DNA from: JANELJ01 sp024511395 | Lineage (GTDB): Bacteria; Pseudomonadota; Gammaproteobacteria; GRL18 | Direction: 5' to 3' | Length of the DNA stretch: 64,000 nucleotides | NCBI GenBank assembly: GCA_963681975.1 | Contig: OY820613.1 | Span: 3,472,001 to 3,536,000 of the forward strand | Shown: positions 47,582-55,731 of the stretch, in pieces | Position numbering within the stretch: position 1 is the first letter of the stretch | Layout of the letters: each line of letters begins with the position of its first letter | Notes under the pieces: generated by a model | The model's database searches: none | The model's input: only the letters and a program-made list of their open reading frames with translations | Told to the model about the DNA's origin: nothing | Program-made: the position numbers and the translations under genes

Positions 47582-47612
47582 TGATCTGTCAACACTTTTC
47601 CGGACACTTATT
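47582..47612 (-). repeat. Solitary IS3-type terminus
   Basis: TGATCTGTCAACACTTTTCC then GGACACTTATTTTCG matches the right inverted repeat of the IS3 copies at 29.7 and 59.1 kb with one change, but the interior that follows does not match those elements. It is either the scar of a deleted copy or an end of a diverged relative. Confidence 0.7.
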
Positions 47613-47854
47613 TTCGCCCATAAAACACAAAACAAGTCTTGCTTTAAACCAGTATCATCAGTTTTTTAATAAAGCAGCAAAATGAAAGAGTAATATTATC
47701 GTTTAATGAGTATTTTACTCAGATAATGATTATTGTACAAAAATGTAATTGTATGGTTTAAAAAGTGTTCAATTTTATGCTTTAATTTAGAAAAATAAAC
47801 AGATAAGCCATTTAACCAACTTATGATTGCATAACTATTTGCCATGATTACTTT
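47613..47854. other. AT-rich upstream region of the three-gene accessory operon
   Basis: 240 bases with many T runs and no gene. It presumably holds the operon's promoter; no individual site is defined with confidence. Confidence 0.4.
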
Positions 47855-48331
47855 ATGAGCAATAAATATAAGAAAACCCTAAAGCAGATATCTCTTAATA
47901 AAATCCAGGGCTATCATCCTGAAATTGTAAAGACAGTTGCTATATTAGCAAACTGTAATTTTGTCAGGCGAATGGATGTTTTGTCAGATGATGCACTTTT
48001 ACAACTTTTGGACATACATCCGATTTTTTTAAATAAAGTTTCAGATAAATATCATGTTGTTGGCGGGTTCAGATCATATCAATTAGCATTAGCCAATGTT
48101 AATGAAGAATTAAAAGTAACTTGTCTTGTATACAATAACTTACCAAAAGAGAAGATAGTTGAAATAGCTCAAACCGATCTATTGGGTTCGGTTATTCTGC
48201 ACAGTTTGGGTAGTAAATCAGTTGCACAAATTGAAGTAATTATAAGTGATATTGGATCTGATGCGGCTAACAAAATTGCCCCGGGGTTAAATTCTACGCG
48301 TGCTATTACGAGATTTGAGAAAATTAAGTGA
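47855..48331 (+). CDS. Unrecognised protein with a ParB/sulfiredoxin-like segment
   Basis: 158 residues. The stretch HPIFLNKVSDKYHVVGGFRS then YQLALANVNEELKVTCLVYN resembles the ParB/Srx nucleotide-binding fold (an R-containing GGFRSYQLA loop at 70-78 in place of G-x-R-R). No C-terminal HTH is seen. First of three genes overlapping by four bases each (GTGA), so they should form one operon and probably one complex. Function unknown; the ParB comparison is an inference. Confidence 0.55.
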   Translation: MSNKYKKTLKQISLNKIQGYHPEIVKTVAILANCNFVRRMDVLSDDALLQLLDIHPIFLNKVSDKYHVVGGFRSYQLALANVNEELKVTCLVYNNLPKEKIVEIAQTDLLGSVILHSLGSKSVAQIEVIISDIGSDAANKIAPGLNSTRAITRFEKIK

Positions 48332-48606
48332 CTGAGTTAGAAAAAATAATCTCTAAACTGCCGATTTCTGAGCATAGCAAATCATTAATTCCGGATTATA
48401 TTAATTTTATTCAGGCCCCAGTTGGATTGAAAGCTCTGGCGGGTGTGTCTGAAGTTTATCTGGAACTGGTTAACCTCGGTGGTTTTCAGGATTTTCCATA
48501 TGCTCAGGCATCAAAATTTTCCTCATTAGCAAAAGAAATTGTTGATTCTGAGCAAAAATTACAAACAACTCTTCCAGAACTGGCAACGAATCGCCAAAAA
48601 AAGTGA
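48328..48606 (+). CDS. Small unrecognised helical protein, second gene of the operon
   Basis: 92 residues from GTG 48328, overlapping the previous stop (GTGA). Predicted mostly helical and acidic-amphipathic (LEKIISKLPISEHSKSLIPD, YINFIQAPVGLKALAGVSEV). No family recognised. Its start and stop overlaps with both neighbours indicate translational coupling. Confidence 0.6.
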   Translation: MTELEKIISKLPISEHSKSLIPDYINFIQAPVGLKALAGVSEVYLELVNLGGFQDFPYAQASKFSSLAKEIVDSEQKLQTTLPELATNRQKK

Positions 48607-49290
48607 CTACCGCGTTACGCGGAGTTTATACAGACTATCCAGCCTACGCGCTTTTTTACTATAAAAACAATATTAATCCAGGCGCATTTCTTCGCTTGCA
48701 GCAGGCAATGCTTGCAGGCATAAATCTGCCTCAGGGGATTTACCATTTTAAAAAAACAGATTTTGCAATGTATGGGCTGGCTGTCAGAGAGTTGACAGAT
48801 ACAAAAGAAGGACGTGAGTGGTTAAAAAATGTAGATCAGGATGAACTGGATTCCTTTAAAAAAATTCAAATTGCTATTGAAGAATTAATAAATGATTTGG
48901 AATCATTGGAAGATTCTGAGGATAGCAAGAAACTGTACTGGCTCATACGTCAATTGAGAGCATCTCACCTGTTTTTTGATGTTGCTACAAATAAAAGCAT
49001 AATACGGCGAACTGTAAGTCAAATTGGAAGTCAAGTAGCTTTCGTAAAACTGCGAAATTCACTTGGAATACGTGGTGTCAGTGATATTGGTAAGGATCAA
49101 TATTGCGAATTAAAGGTCCTGGGTGATCTGGATGATATGAGTGAACATCCAGCAATTTATTCAGTCAATAAAATGCCGGATAAAGGGGGGTTTTAGATGA
49201 GTTGGAAAAATTGGGGGTTGAGCATCAGGAAATAGAACAGCAATATGAATTTATCTTTGTAAAATACCAGGATATTCCGGCCTACGCTCA
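48603..49290 (+). CDS. Unrecognised protein, third gene of the operon, with a G-tract frame change
   Basis: From GTG 48603 the frame is open to TAG at 49194-49196 (197 residues), ending at a run of six G (49185-49190). With seven G the frame would continue VLDELEKLGVEHQEIEQQYE FIFVKYQDIPAYAQIA for over 30 more residues until the junction with the foreign bufB remnant at about 49295. The protein has a Tyr/Phe-rich start (VYTDYPAYALFYYKNNINPG) and a central helical acidic region. No family recognised. The true 3' end is lost at the block boundary. Confidence 0.55.
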
Positions 49291-49299
49291 AATTGCATC

Positions 49300-49589
49300 A
49301 ACCATGGTTTCGATCTTCTGGACTATATTCGCGGTGTACCTCCAGAGCGGGTGTGGGAGATGCATCTTGCCGGGCATACCACCAATGCTTCGGGAAAAAT
49401 CATGATCGATACCCATGATATGCCTATCCGGGACGAGGTTCTGGACCTGTATGCGCAGAGTTGTGAACTCCTGGGTCCCGTATCTACCATGAACGAGAGG
49501 ATGACAATATCCCACCCTTGGCAGAGCTGCTGGATGAACTGCAGCGGGTGCGGGAGGTCGGCAGCGCTTGCTGGGGAACGGATACATGA
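49300..49589 (+). pseudogene. DUF692 (BufB/HvfB-type) protein, C-terminal remnant
   Basis: The frame begins NHGFDLLDYIRGVPPERVWE, MHLAGHTTNASGKIMIDTHD and continues with DEVLDLYAQ. One G is missing near 49500 (GAGAGGATGAC for GAGAGGGATGAC), after which DDNIPPLAELLDELQRVREV resumes. DUF692 enzymes are iron-dependent peptide-modifying oxidases (bufferin/methanobactin type). About 190 N-terminal residues are missing. GC-rich compared with the region before it. Confidence 0.85.
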
Positions 49590-50108
49590 AGGGCCTGGAA
49601 GAGCTTCAACATGCTTTTGGCAACTATCTCACGGGCGCTGATACTACAGTTCCCAGGAACGTGGCCGGGGATGACAAGGCCGACCTCAAAGAGCGCATGG
49701 ATCTCTACGCAGGAGCCTATCGTGCCCGCCTGGCGGAGAGTCTGGGCGTGGATTTTCCCTGCCTGTGGGTCATGTTCGGGGATGATCAATTCTATCAGTT
49801 GTGCTTGGATTACATTCGCCACCATCCTTCTACTTTTTCATCCATCTATCGGCTATTCCCAGGTGGCGGAAATGGCGGCGTTCGAATGGGCTCAGGGTAT
49901 GGTGTTCGATGCCCGGGATGCGCAGCACCTTGCGGCTATGGCGCCAGGACAATGGCCAGATATGCACTTCAGTTTCACTCCAGCTCTACAGCGTCTAGAT
50001 CTGGAGTGGAATATCCCGCTGCTCTGGGCAGCTCTGGACCGAGAAGATGACGCGTTGCCCGAATTGGAGCAGCAGCCATGTCCTGTGGGCTGGCTGTTAT
50101 GGCGTTAG
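49586..50108 (+). pseudogene. DUF2063 (BufC/HvfC-type) partner protein, broken
   Basis: Starts at the ATG overlapping the bufB stop (ATGA): MKGLEELQHAFGNYLTGAD, LAESLGVDFPCLWVMFGDDQ. Near 49840 the frame shifts and continues as GYSQVAEMAAFEWAQGMVFD, ARDAQHLAAMAPGQWP to TAG 50106-50108, where WLLWR is followed by readable NLTPGWRLDVDEAW, so the stop is also a lesion. DUF2063 proteins act with DUF692 enzymes. The pair was inherited together and decayed together. Confidence 0.85.
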
Positions 50109-50170
50109 AATCTGACCCCCGGTTGGCGGCTGGACGTGGATGAGGCCTGGGCACGGCCTGATTTGCGCGA

Positions 50171-50790
50171 TCAGCTAAGCCGTGGCCCGCCGCCATCCTG
50201 CCGGTTTAAGGTGCCGCGTTGTTTTTCTCTTCTCGAAAGCCATATTTCCAGCTCCTGGCTGTTGATCTTGATGTCATCCGTCAGCAGGCGCTTGGCAAGC
50301 GCCGGATCCTCCAGAGGGCCGAAGTGGGTCAGGTAGGCACGCCATGGCGCTAGGGATATCATCTTGTCCAGGGAGTTCAGCCAGCGTTCGGGATCAAAGG
50401 CCACCGGCGTGGTGGTGGCCATGATCCAGAGCATCATAGTGCAGGCCAAAAGTGTCTCTCGTATAAAGATTGCCCTTGGGTTCATGAAAGAAACAGCCGT
50501 GATGATTGGCGTGCCTCGGAGTATCGATGAACAGCAGCTGATGGCGGCCCATGGATAGCTGATCGCCATCCTGCAGGGCTTGGCAGTGTTTTTCAGGCGC
50601 AGGTATGATATTGCCGAAGGCGCGGGAATAGAAAGCTTCGCCATACACAGCCATAGCGCCCTGCTCCGCCGGCATGATCTAGGTGTACGTGGGGTAGGCA
50701 GTATCCAGCGTAGCTGGGACGGTTGAGAGCCGTGTCCAGGCGCCAGCAGTCGGTGCCCGTGGTGTGGTAGTCCAGTGCGTATATGCTCAT
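50171..50790 (-). pseudogene. Metallo-beta-lactamase-fold hydrolase, frameshifted
   Basis: From ATG 50790 (good GGAGGAAAAG ribosome binding site): MSIYALDYHTTGTDCWRLDT, then YCLPHVHLDHAGGAG, a degenerate HxHxDH-type motif (HVHLDHAGG). Later parts lie in other frames: LSMGRHQLLFIDTPRHANHH GCFFHEP and FDPERWLNSLDKMISLAPWR AYLTHFGPLEDP. At least two frameshifts. The His residues of the metal site survive in pieces. Confidence 0.8.
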
Positions 50791-50861
50791 TGTTGCTTTT
50801 CCTCCGGGAATGGCTTAGAATTTATATGGCTCTCCAACCAAATATGTCACCTTCAGTGAGT

Positions 50862-50975
50862 GCTTCAAACAGGGCGCGGCTTGCAGGCAATGGCAAGCCC
50901 TTGTCAAAAGCCGCAAAGCTTCCGCGTCTGACCTACATCCTTGAAGGCCACACCGATATGCGCCCTGTTTGAAGT
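50862..50975. repeat. Inverted repeat pair, possible MITE or long hairpin
   Basis: GCTTCAAACAGGGCGC at 50862-50877 and its complement GCGCCCTGTTTGAAGT at 50960-50975 (15 of 16 pairs) enclose 82 bases without a reading frame. It sits between the hydrolase and the GDSL gene. Confidence 0.65.
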
Positions 50976-51104
50976 GCCTAAAAATTGATATTACAAGGAA
51001 AGGCCACCCGCGCAGACAGGGCGGCTGAGGGCGATATATTTGGTTGTCGGGTTAATAATTTGCCCAAACTAGGCAGACAAGCATAAACCAAAACAGGGCT
51101 TGAC

Positions 51105-53099
51105 ATGAAAAACTACAGGATCAGCGTGCTGGCGGCAGGAATGGCTCTGGCATTGGGCACTGGGAGCCTTCAGGCTCTGGAATTTTCCGATACCTACTTC
51201 TTTGGAGACAGCCTTACGGACAGCGGCGCCTTCAAAGGCAACCCGGATGCCAGGGGAGATGCCAAGTTCACCACCAGCCAGGCTAGGGTCTGGGCGGAGC
51301 AATTAGCGGATTTTTTTAATCGGGAGGCCCTGGCCAATAATACGGACAACTTAGGCACCAACTATGCCCAGGGCGGTGCACAGGTGACAACGCCTTTTGG
51401 CGTGGGACAGACGTCCTCACCCCAGAACGCCCTGCCTATTTCCCAACAGGTCGACTTTTATCTTCAGGATCACAAAAAGGCAGAACGTAACGCCCTGTAC
51501 AGTATCTGGGGTGGCGCCAACGATGTGTTTTTCAACATGGGTCTGGTTGGCGTGGGTCTGCCCCCGGGAGAAGCGGCGCTGAACATGGGCGTCAGCGCAC
51601 AGGATTTGCTGGGACTGGTCAATAGCCTTTCTGATGCTGGCGCACGCTATATTCTGGTGCCCAATCTTCCCGACATAGGCGCTACCCCCGCCATGCTGCT
51701 GGACGCAGTACAGCACGCCGGAGTCGGCAATCCTGCGGCCGGGGATGCCTTGGTGGCGGCTGCCACAGTACTGGCTATGGGGGGCGCGGATCCATCCACA
51801 GTGCAGGCCAATGCCCTGGCGGCAGCAGAGGCGGTTCTGGGGATGCCGGTCGGGAGCTTGACACCTGTTTACCTGCAGAACGTGGCGCTGGGCTCAGAAC
51901 TGTCTTATGTTTTCAATGCCGCTTTGCAGGCGGGCATCAATGGCAGCCACGCCAATATTATCAGCCTGGATATTCATACCTTGTTTGGCGAGGCTATGGC
52001 AAATCCGGGGTCTTTCGGATTGATCAATGTAACCGGTACGGCCTGCACCACGCCCTTGAGCCTGCAGTGTACTGCCGATACCCTGGTGGATCCCCGGGCG
52101 ATTGGCCTGTTCTTATTTGCGGATGCGGTGCATCCTACTGCCATTGCCCACCAGATCATTGCTGATTACGCCATTTCCGTGGTGACTGCACCGGCGTTGG
52201 TGGCCAACCTGCCCGAGGTGGTTCTTGGCCAGGTGCGCAGCAGCCAGCAGCAGTTGCAGGCGCAGATCGCCATGGGCTTTGGGGACGGTTGGTCGTTCTT
52301 TGCCAATGGCCCCATGGGCGGACAGGATCTTCAGGCAGCCAGAGCGGATGATGCCAGCCTGATGGTTGGAGCCGCCTGGCGCATGAACCCGTACTGGGTA
52401 TTTGGCGGTGCGCTGGAAGGGGCGTACAGTGATGTGGATTTTGCCCGGGACATGGGAAGCTTCGAAGCCAAGAGTGCCCTGTTGTCAGCTTTTGTCGACT
52501 ACCGCCGGGGCAACTATTTTGCCAATGCCATTGTCAGCATTGGTCTGAATTTTAGTCTGGACAGTATCGAACGGGTGATAGCCATGGGCAACACCACACG
52601 GCTGGAACAAGGCAGTACCGATGCGGACGCTTGGGCCATCAAGATCCTAGCGGGAGCCACGCTGCTTGAAACGGGTGGTTTGCAGGCCGGTCCCTTTGTC
52701 AGCGTCAACTACCAGACTGTAGATGTGGATGGCTACCGGGAGCGGGGCGCACGTTCCACTTCCATGAATTTTGCTTCCCAGGATCGTGATTCTCTGTTGC
52801 TCGAAGGCGGCGTGTTTGCCGACTACAGCCTAGGGGGAGGAAGTCTGCATGGCACTCTGTCCTATGAAGCCGATCTGCAGAACGATAGCCGCAGTGTCAC
52901 AGCAGGACTCAACAGCCTGTCGGGCAGCCACTTCAAGCTGTATGACATCGAGGGCTCGGATTATTACTGGAAACTGGACCTGGGATACAGCCGGAATATG
53001 AGCAAGGAGGTGGCTCTGGGGATCAACTATTCCCTGAGAGGCGGTGAGAATGACAACGATCACCAGTTCATCAATCTGAGCATCAATGTGGATTTTTGA
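51105..53099 (+). CDS. GDSL-type esterase autotransporter (EstA/EstP-like)
   Basis: 664 residues with a signal peptide (MKNYRISVLAAGMALALGTG SLQA). The GDSL hydrolase passenger starts FSDTYFFGDSLTDSG (catalytic Ser), with the GGAND motif in SIWGGANDVFFN and the DAVHPTAIAH block carrying the catalytic Asp/His. Residues from about 390 to the end form an autotransporter beta-barrel ending INVDF with a terminal Phe. The family hydrolyses esters at the cell surface. It is the only undamaged gene in the GC-rich block and would be exported by its own barrel. Confidence 0.93.
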   Translation: MKNYRISVLAAGMALALGTGSLQALEFSDTYFFGDSLTDSGAFKGNPDARGDAKFTTSQARVWAEQLADFFNREALANNTDNLGTNYAQGGAQVTTPFGVGQTSSPQNALPISQQVDFYLQDHKKAERNALYSIWGGANDVFFNMGLVGVGLPPGEAALNMGVSAQDLLGLVNSLSDAGARYILVPNLPDIGATPAMLLDAVQHAGVGNPAAGDALVAAATVLAMGGADPSTVQANALAAAEAVLGMPVGSLTPVYLQNVALGSELSYVFNAALQAGINGSHANIISLDIHTLFGEAMANPGSFGLINVTGTACTTPLSLQCTADTLVDPRAIGLFLFADAVHPTAIAHQIIADYAISVVTAPALVANLPEVVLGQVRSSQQQLQAQIAMGFGDGWSFFANGPMGGQDLQAARADDASLMVGAAWRMNPYWVFGGALEGAYSDVDFARDMGSFEAKSALLSAFVDYRRGNYFANAIVSIGLNFSLDSIERVIAMGNTTRLEQGSTDADAWAIKILAGATLLETGGLQAGPFVSVNYQTVDVDGYRERGARSTSMNFASQDRDSLLLEGGVFADYSLGGGSLHGTLSYEADLQNDSRSVTAGLNSLSGSHFKLYDIEGSDYYWKLDLGYSRNMSKEVALGINYSLRGGENDNDHQFINLSINVDF

Positions 53100-53218
53100 T
53101 GTGGAAAAGCATTTGTGCTCTGATGTAGGTCGAGCTTCAGCCCGATAACAGCGGCCACAGCAGAGCAATGTCGGACTGAAGTCCGACATGCGGATATGAT
53201 TGAATCGATACGCTGGAG
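53100..53218. repeat. REP-like palindromic sequences after the esterase gene
   Basis: GTCGGACTGAAGTCCGAC (53170-53187) is a perfect 18-bp palindrome. A related GTAGGTCGAGCTTCAGCCCGA lies about 40 bases before. Such paired palindromes are common dispersed intergenic elements and could act as a bidirectional terminator between the convergent estA-like and pilR genes. Confidence 0.7.
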
Positions 53219-53657
53219 CTATTTATCGTCGTCCTTGCCTGCGATGCTCAGCTTGTCCAGGCGGTAACGGAACGAACGGAAGCTGATGCCCAGCAGGCTG
53301 GCGGCGGAGGTCTTGTTGTCGCCGGCTTTTTCCAGCGCCTGGAGCAGAATGTCTTTTTCGATTCTGACCAGATAGTCTTCCAGGTTCTCTCCGGACATAG
53401 GCTCTTGAGGGGCAGCGCTGCTTTCTTGGCCAGGGGAAAGCTCCAGCAAACCCAGATCGTCTAGGGTGTTGATGCCTTTTTCACAAAGGGTAAAGGTGCG
53501 TTCCAGGATATTTTCCAGTTCCCGCATATTGCCGGGAAAGGGACGGCGCTGGAGTGCTTCCAGGGCCGTTTCCTGTAGTGTTGGCACGGGCTGCTGGTAG
53601 TTGCTGGCAATGTTTTCCAGCAAGTGTTGTGTCAAACCGGGGATATCTTCAATGTTG
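53219..53657 (-). pseudogene. PilR/NtrC-type response regulator, C-terminal remnant
   Basis: Reads NIEDIPGLTQHLLENIASNY, LEALQRRPFPGNMRELENIL then a Fis-type HTH (TSAASLLGISFRSFRYRLDK). This is the end of a sigma54 AAA+ activator plus DNA-binding domain. The FRSFRYRLDKL ending is typical of PilR, the pilin regulator. The receiver and most of the AAA+ domain are missing; the end of an IS3-type element abuts at about 53658. Confidence 0.8.
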
Positions 53658-53876
53658 TGGTCAACTCCAACCGGACACCTGGCTAAGCACGTTGCTCAAA
53701 TTCGATGGGCGTCAGGTCACCCAATGTCGTATTGCAGGCGATCTGAGTTGTAGTACGCGATATAAGCTCTCACGTCGTCCACAGCGGCTTCCCGGGTCAG
53801 ATACACATTCCACAAGTCAGTCATTCCCGCTTCAGGCTGCTGAAGAAGCGCTCCGTCGGCGCATTGACGCTCCTAT
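53658..53876 (-). mobile_element. Second IS3-type element, 3' remnant
   Basis: Encodes the end of an OrfB: NAPTERFFSSLKRE, then MTDLWNVYLTREAAVDDVRA YIAYYNSDRLQYDIG and, in another frame, LTPIEFEQRA. A stop and a frame change interrupt it. The terminus TGGTCAACTCCAACCGGACA at 53658 is the likely inverted repeat. Its N-terminal part appears at 55255-55361 on the other side of IS110. Confidence 0.8.
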
Positions 53877-55020
53877 GTCAAGTAAGCAAGGCAGCGTCCT
53901 TCAAATCAGCCAGAATAATTGGATATAACTCTCTAATAATATAACGCTTCAAACATCGATGGATCTCTTTTAATGATTTAGCCTCTAATGTTCTTCGAGC
54001 GACATATTCCCGGGTACGTGGATCACTTCGCATATGAACCATGGCAATCGTCCATAATGCATTATTAGCATCCCGATTACCTCCACGGTTAAGTTGGTGA
54101 CGAACGGTTTTACCCGAGGAAGCCTCTAAAGGATTAACACCACATAATGAAGCTAAGGCTGCTTCATTACGTAGACGTTCTGGGTTATCACCAGCAACGG
54201 CCAGTAATGTTGCCGCTGTTTGAGGGCCAATACCAAATTGTTCCGGCATTCGTTTGGCACCACGTTTTGTTAATTGCTCCAGGGTTTTATCCAGTTCTTT
54301 CAGCTCTTCTGTAAGGGAGAGCCAGCGTTTCGCTAATAAACGGAGAGTGGTAGCCAATGTAACTAACCAACTTGATTCTCCAGGTGTTCGCAGGTAAGCG
54401 CAGCTATTAACACATTCTGCAGGCTTTGACTTCCATAATTTTGAACGTATATTATCAGGGGCAGAAATAAGCAAAGCCCGGATCTGATTAATGGCCTGTG
54501 TCCGTGCCTTAACGGCGCTACGCCTGGCAACAGAGACAATCCGCATAGCTTCAGCAGCACCAGAGTGTAATTTAGGTATTGCACATACGTTACCCGATAA
54601 AACAGTGCGTGCAGCATTTTCTGCATCTGTTGGATCGGACTTACCACGAAAGCGACGCATTGAACGGTCAGGTCGATTAATTTCAAAGACCTGAACTTTT
54701 TGTTTAGAAATAAATCGTGCCAAACCCGCACCATAAGTTCCTGTACCTTCAATGCCTGCTCGTCGCAGGTTACCAAAAGATTGTGCCCATTTAAATAACT
54801 GCTGATAACCCGTAGTATTCGTCTCTATCGATAAATTTCCCAGATATTTTCCAAATCCATCAATAAGCACTGCAATATGTTTATCCAAATGGGTATCAAC
54901 ACCAGGGATAACTTCATTTTGAAGTTTTTTGTTCATGGCCAACACCTCCCAAAAAAGCATAAGTCAGGTATCACCAATCCGAATTACAGGACAGGACACT
55001 CAAGATGCAAAACAAAGCTC
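53877..55020 (-). mobile_element. IS110-family element (IS110 subgroup)
   Basis: Intact transposase with about 80 bases of upstream non-coding DNA (54937-55020) and almost none downstream. No terminal inverted repeats are seen, as expected for the IS110 subgroup, so the ends given are approximate. It interrupts the second IS3-type element. Confidence 0.8.
53878..54936 (-). CDS. IS110-family transposase (intact)
   Basis: 352 residues from ATG 54936 with GGGAGGTG upstream (an ATG 8 codons earlier is less likely). The DEDD domain has the normal first Asp in VIPGVDTHLDKHIAV, then GIEGTGTYGAGLARFI and KSDPTDAENAARTVL. The C-terminal Ser-containing domain shows FGIGPQTAATLLAVAGDNPE, LCGVNPLEASSGKTVRHQLN RGG and NNALWTIAMVHM. 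Guide-RNA-directed recombinases of this family insert without target duplication. Confidence 0.92.
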   Translation of the reverse strand: MNKKLQNEVIPGVDTHLDKHIAVLIDGFGKYLGNLSIETNTTGYQQLFKWAQSFGNLRRAGIEGTGTYGAGLARFISKQKVQVFEINRPDRSMRRFRGKSDPTDAENAARTVLSGNVCAIPKLHSGAAEAMRIVSVARRSAVKARTQAINQIRALLISAPDNIRSKLWKSKPAECVNSCAYLRTPGESSWLVTLATTLRLLAKRWLSLTEELKELDKTLEQLTKRGAKRMPEQFGIGPQTAATLLAVAGDNPERLRNEAALASLCGVNPLEASSGKTVRHQLNRGGNRDANNALWTIAMVHMRSDPRTREYVARRTLEAKSLKEIHRCLKRYIIRELYPIILADLKDAALLT

Positions 55021-55254
55021 CTATTAGGTCACAAGTAATCGGCCCAGTGACGCCTGGGGAACGTCAACTCCAATCGACAGGTCAATACAAAGGCAACAAG
55101 GCCAATCCCAGCATGGGTCAGATTGGGATGACGTTCATGGGTATTATAAACTGAGTGTCCCAGCAGTTGTCCTTGTGACTCATCGAACACACCATGCCAT
55201 GCTGTTTCATCATTTGGCGGCTCCCCAGACTCTGCCGAGAGGCCTTGAACAGTC
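55021..55254. other. Unresolved GC-rich stretch between IS110 and the IS3-type remnant
   Basis: About 230 bases. A minus-strand frame is open through it but gives no recognisable domain. It probably belongs to a deleted IS or to the GC-rich block. Confidence 0.35.
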
Positions 55255-55361
55255 ATACGGTGACACCAGCTGTAGTACGCGCTGCGGCTGACCTGCATCA
55301 CCCGGCACAATACCCGGATTGGGTACGCTGACCGGTGTGCCTGGATGAAGCCGTATCTCAC
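55255..55361 (-). mobile_element. Second IS3-type element, OrfB N-terminal remnant
   Basis: The minus strand gives RYGFIQAHRSAYPIRVLCRV, MQVSRSAYYSWCHR, the start of an IS3-group OrfB. With the remnant at 53658-53876 it brackets the IS110 insertion. IS3 copy 2 begins at 55362. Confidence 0.75.
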
Positions 55362-55425
55362 TGATGTGGTTATACTATTCCGGACACACAACTTAAAATA
55401 CTTTTAAAAAGAGAGAGTGTTCAAA

Positions 55426-55731
55426 ATGACAGATAAAACAAGACAAGCAAAGAGCTATACCCCGGAATTCAGAGAATCAGCAGTACAGTTGGCTATTGAG
55501 TCAGAAAAGTCGGTTTCAGTAGTTGCCAAAGAACTGGATGTAAACGTTAATACCTTACATACCTGGATAAGCAAATATACTCGTCCAGGCAAAGAAAAAC
55601 AGAGCAAAACACGAACGGATGAACATATTTACGATGAAGTAAATCGTCTGAAAAAAGAACTGGCCAGGGTAACCCGGGAGCGTGACCGGTTAAAAAAGCG
55701 ACGGCATATTTCGCCAGAGAAATCGAGTTAA
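55426..55731 (+). CDS. IS3 OrfA (copy 2)
   Basis: 101 residues, identical to OrfA of copy 1 except EVNRLKKE for EVKRLKKE. HTH and coiled coil as there. Intact, but orfB is broken. Confidence 0.85.
   Translation: MTDKTRQAKSYTPEFRESAVQLAIESEKSVSVVAKELDVNVNTLHTWISKYTRPGKEKQSKTRTDEHIYDEVNRLKKELARVTRERDRLKKRRHISPEKSS

Noticed and set aside
55029..55391. A 120-residue minus-strand protein
   Set aside because: Only its first third resembles an IS3 OrfB; the rest lacks any domain and runs into IS110 flanking DNA.
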